From Lepeophtheirus salmonis (Eukaryota > Arthropoda > Copepoda > Siphonostomatoida > Caligidae), in NCBI RefSeq assembly GCF_016086655.4, contig NC_052136.2, positions 47,360,492 to 47,424,491 on the forward strand: a DNA stretch of 64,000 nt, in the 5' to 3' direction. The notes beneath the pieces were generated by a model. That model did no database searches. It was given only the letters and a program-made list of their open reading frames with translations, and had not been told where the DNA came from. Position 1 is the stretch's first letter, and each line of letters starts with the position of its first letter. The position numbers were made by a program, and so were the translations under genes. Below are positions 60,275 to 64,000 of the stretch, in pieces.

Positions 60275-63200
60275 TAATAATAAAAAAAATGAAAAATAAA
60301 TTACAAAAAAAAACAAATTTTTTTACTGCACTATAAAGTCAAAAATCGAAAGATAACTCGTACAAATTAGAACTTAGTACATCATTTGGTACACTAATTT
60401 AGCAAAATTTATGTCCATGTTTTAAATCATAAGAGCAGTTCTATAGGCATATATACCTTTGTTGTTCCTTTACGAATGACTACAGCAGAAATATGTTGTA
60501 TTTTTTATATATTACATACAAAAAGCATATTAATCATACTTGGTTGTTTTTCAAGGTTGAACTGTTTTTATGAACTATTATATTACATATGTACATTGTA
60601 GGTATATAATGTACTTTTATATATAATTAACCATAAAATAATATTTAAATTCAGTAAGGCAGATTCCAATATTAACATAAAGGCGCTTGTCTTTTGTATA
60701 ATGAAAGGTCAACTCGAGGAAAAATACATGACCTTCCTTGAAAGTCACGTAGATGAAAAAAAGGTGGTTGTGATAGTTGATTAAATAAGCTACTTCAAAG
60801 TTTGGTTTTTCAAAATAAAAATGTTGCCATTAACAATGTTTTGTAAAATTCCAATTAATATTTTACATAATGATATGGCAACAACTTTTTTGAGTTTAAC
60901 CCTTCCTTAGTTAATATCATTTGTATGATACGCTGCTATCAAAATAAATAAACAGAAATAATGACATTAAAATGCATTTAATTACATGATAAACTAGAAT
61001 GATCGCCCTATAGAGCGCAAAAACTCCACCTAAAATCAAATTAAGTTATATATCACGATTTATTCCAAAATGATACTCGATTATGTCTTGTCTACTTTTT
61101 GACTTACCTTGGCATTAATCACTCAAAATTTAATGGCCTCTTACTGTGATCAAATACAATCTTCATAACGTGTTTGATCAAAATGAATCTTGAATTTTTT
61201 GCATAATTCTGTTGACTAGGAAAAAACACAAAAACTAACAAAAAAGGAAACAGAGGCAAAAACATAACCTCCATTCAACTTTGTTGTTGAGGTAACATTT
61301 AAACAATAATTATACATACGTTATTCAAATTTTATATAGCTCTTTCAAAAATTCCATACATTTTCTACAAAAAAAATAATTAAAATACTTGTATGAATTA
61401 GTCGTGAAAATTGTCCAATAGAACAAGCTTTGATAAATGGCAATCCATCTCAACAATAAAGGATTTAATATTTAAATGAACTTTAAATATTTCAATTGGG
61501 TCTAAATTCATAATAATGTCATGAAATGTAAATAAATCTTTACTAAACAATTTATTGAATCATGTACTTACTTACTTTACTTTAATATTATTGAACATGA
61601 TGCTTTAAACATTCCGTACGTTTTTCATGGACCAAGAACAAAGTTGGGTCTAGACAAAACGAAATGCGGTACGTCTTAAAATCTTGAGATGTATATTAGT
61701 GACCCACACAACCTAACAATTTAATAGATTTTAATTTGATCCTAAAATAGTTTAAGAGGCCAATTATAGATAGGTTAAAAATAATCAAAAATTGCTTAAA
61801 ATTGGCTTAATTTTGCTCTCTACAAAAACAAAATAAAATTTTAAAATACTAAGTGCTTCAAAACTGAGCTTAGCCGAAGCAGACATTTAAAAATATTCCT
61901 TTCCTCCCTTATCCGTCAAATATTTTTCAGCCTGATAATTAAGTAATATAAAGATAATAATTTTCAAAATTTACAAAAATTATCTGATTTTTTTTAATAT
62001 AAAAAAACTAACATAAATCCCAATTTTTCGTGTTTAGTACAAAAATATATCCACTACTTAAAAATCCATATCCATTTACTTGAATAGTCATAGTTAAAGA
62101 ACTATAAGGATATGGAATACAATTATATATTTTATCAAATAGATAAACTGTAAAGAAAAGCTAATTTTTTCATAATTAATTTATTTATGACAAGTAGGCA
62201 TTATTTGTACTTAATTGATAAATATGATAATGATATAATTTATTCATTGATTAAAAATTAATGAAGCAAAAACACTTGAAAGATGTGGAGCAAAGTCACT
62301 ATTTTCTTGAAGATAAAATTTTTTTTATCAGGACATGATTAATAAATTGACGAGCCAATTAAGGAGTAATTACTCTTTTGAACTCAATGGGCGTAGGTTC
62401 GATTCGAGGTCGCTCCTCGAGAAGGAAATATACATGATAGATTGACTTCAAAGAGATGTCATAGGTTCGATGGAACAATTGTAACACTAAAACTTTTACT
62501 TACACTATGTATATCGGTGGAACTCCATCTGACCAATAAAAGGAGTATTGAAAAAAGGTTATAGTTACTACCCTAGTCCTTCCTAGAATTTGGAGTGTCC
62601 TTCCATTAATATACTAGTAGGTATATCTTTAGGAATGAAAATATTCTGTAAGGGTTAAGTTTTAATTTTTATGTGTGTATGGCATCGTACCAATGTGATG
62701 CGTCAACATATAGGCAATCTGGCAAAAAATCAAGCAAAGTAGACTAATTTTATAAACATATTTGAGTGAATTAAAGGCTTTGCGTTCAAATTCGTGGGAT
62801 TATTGAAAATACATAATAGTTTAGGCTATATTTTATAACATTTGTTCGATTGAAGAAATGTATATTTATAAAATATATCATGTTTTCTAACTTTTATTGT
62901 AGCGATCAATTTTAATTACTTTAAGTGTAATTTACAAGTATTCAACAGTATTTTATATGAACAATTGGTCAATAAAAATTGACCATAATTTGTTAAAAAC
63001 ACAAGCCTAATCTACACTCAATTTGAAAAAAAAATTATTCTGGCTTGTGTTTGTGTCAAATAAGCACATAGATATAGATTTGAAAATAAATTATAAAAAC
63101 ATTTTTTTAAAGAATGTTGTATAAAACTTGATAAAATTAAAACAACTTCATATGTCCTTCAAAAATTGATTTCTTTTACATGCACAGATTAAATTCTATT

Positions 63201-64000
63201 TTCAAAATTGGTTTAAAAATATATGCTCATTTTTGTTAATAAAGTAAATTAATATATTTAAAACGTGCCACTTGGAGTGTATTCTCATCTTAAATTAGAA
63301 TAGGTGCTTCCATCTAAAGTTTTTCTCCTTGTATTTGAGCTAGAGAAATATACAAACGTACCTTGACTTTTTTTATTAAAGAAGAAAAAAAAAACATGTA
63401 AATTATAAAGTGTTAAATATATAACGTTTGAAGGACTTTTTTTCAACTAAAAAAAAATGTAATGGGAGCCTTACGATGAGACTCTTTATACGTAACATTA
63501 TACAACTTGTGGGAGAATTTGTCTCATGCATTGCCAACATGTAATTATAATGAACTCATTTTTCACAAAAAAAGAGTACATTGTAATATAAGAAGTGTGT
63601 CAACATAAAAGCAATATTGAACAGAAATGAAGAAAAGTATAAATGTCCATTTTTTCTTAATATTATATATTCCATTTTTTTAGGTTGGAGAAAAAGTAAT
63701 TTTTTGATTACCCGCCCTTTTTTTAACTAAATATATCTTGTTTATTATTGATTACATCAGAGCATACCGTACGTCATTGTAAAGGTATGGATGTATACTA
63801 AAAACTATTTTTTGATAGTATTACGCTTGGCAGTTGCATCGTGAATTATCGTGTGTCAAGTATAAAGGTATCAAAAGAGGGAATTCACCGTATTTAACAT
63901 CTTTACCACCTGAAAGGGAAAATCGCGTCGAAACTGACAAAGAAAAATTAATCTTTCAGTTCGTGCTGCACAAAAGTGGATTGAGCGATTTCGTTATATT
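60275..64000. other. AT-rich stretch, no gene firmly recognised
   Basis: I see no supported gene. Three items are listed as findings: a 27-codon frame at 60701-60784, a tRNA-like patch at 62350-62421 and a possible helix-turn-helix reading at the right edge (63890-64000), which the window end cuts off. Confidence 0.5.

Noticed and set aside
1..64000. CRISPR arrays, bacterial operons, riboswitches and phage genes
   Set aside because: No regularly spaced repeats of the right size, no packed genes and clearly eukaryotic transposons throughout.

Overview
The window looks like nuclear DNA of an arthropod with an AT-rich, transposon-loaded genome. The evidence is long A/T runs, no operons or Shine-Dalgarno-type genes, no open frame longer than 304 codons, and many decayed Tc1/mariner, Mutator-like and non-LTR elements. 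The mix of DD37D mariner families and a FLYWCH-type MULE reminds me of caligid copepods (sea lice), but that placement is inference. I see no convincing host gene, tRNA, rRNA or CRISPR array. Almost everything I can name is a mobile-element relic.

Layout. 1-8.8 kb is AT-rich and empty apart from a degenerate tandem repeat and a probable piggyBac relic (4.9-5.5 kb). 8.8-9.3 kb holds one copy of an unnamed dispersed repeat whose partner lies at 19.0-19.4 kb. 10.3-13.0 kb is a non-LTR retrotransposon in which the endonuclease domain runs almost directly into the RNase H domain, so reverse transcriptase is missing. A 1.3 kb Tc1-like element (11319-12653) sits inside it. A second, uninterrupted 3' end of the same retrotransposon at 54.3-54.8 kb serves as the empty-site reference for that nested insertion. 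13157-14391 is a fairly well-kept, GC-richer DD37D mariner with clear ends.

22.5-23.4 kb has two mariner fragments. 24426-26447 is an unclassified 2.0 kb element with terminal inverted repeats and an apparent 5-bp target duplication. 26903-27679 is an internally deleted mariner. 30.6-33.7 kb is a mariner cluster: a DD37D copy on +, the best-kept DD37D copy on - (304-codon frame, 18-bp matching ends, TA duplications), and a SETMAR-like DD34D fragment. 35.5-38.1 kb is a Mutator-like element with 0.4-0.5 kb inverted repeats around a broken FLYWCH/MULE transposase. 39709-40974 is a sibling of the 30.6 kb mariner.

41-56 kb has scattered fragments: a non-LTR zinc-knuckle tail, mariner C-termini at 43.3, 47.4 and 55.9 kb, a decayed protein family with no known function (44.2-45.25 kb), a 26-bp tandem repeat (51977-52091) and a perfect 19-bp-arm palindrome (54174-54214). 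59.3-60.3 kb is a CR1/L2-like non-LTR relic that again lacks the catalytic RT core. The rest is AT-rich sequence in which I see nothing codable.

No copy appears able to make an intact protein. Where paired ends survive they are useful for defining families, and the nesting gives relative ages: the Tc1-like element is younger than the RNase H-bearing non-LTR element it interrupts.
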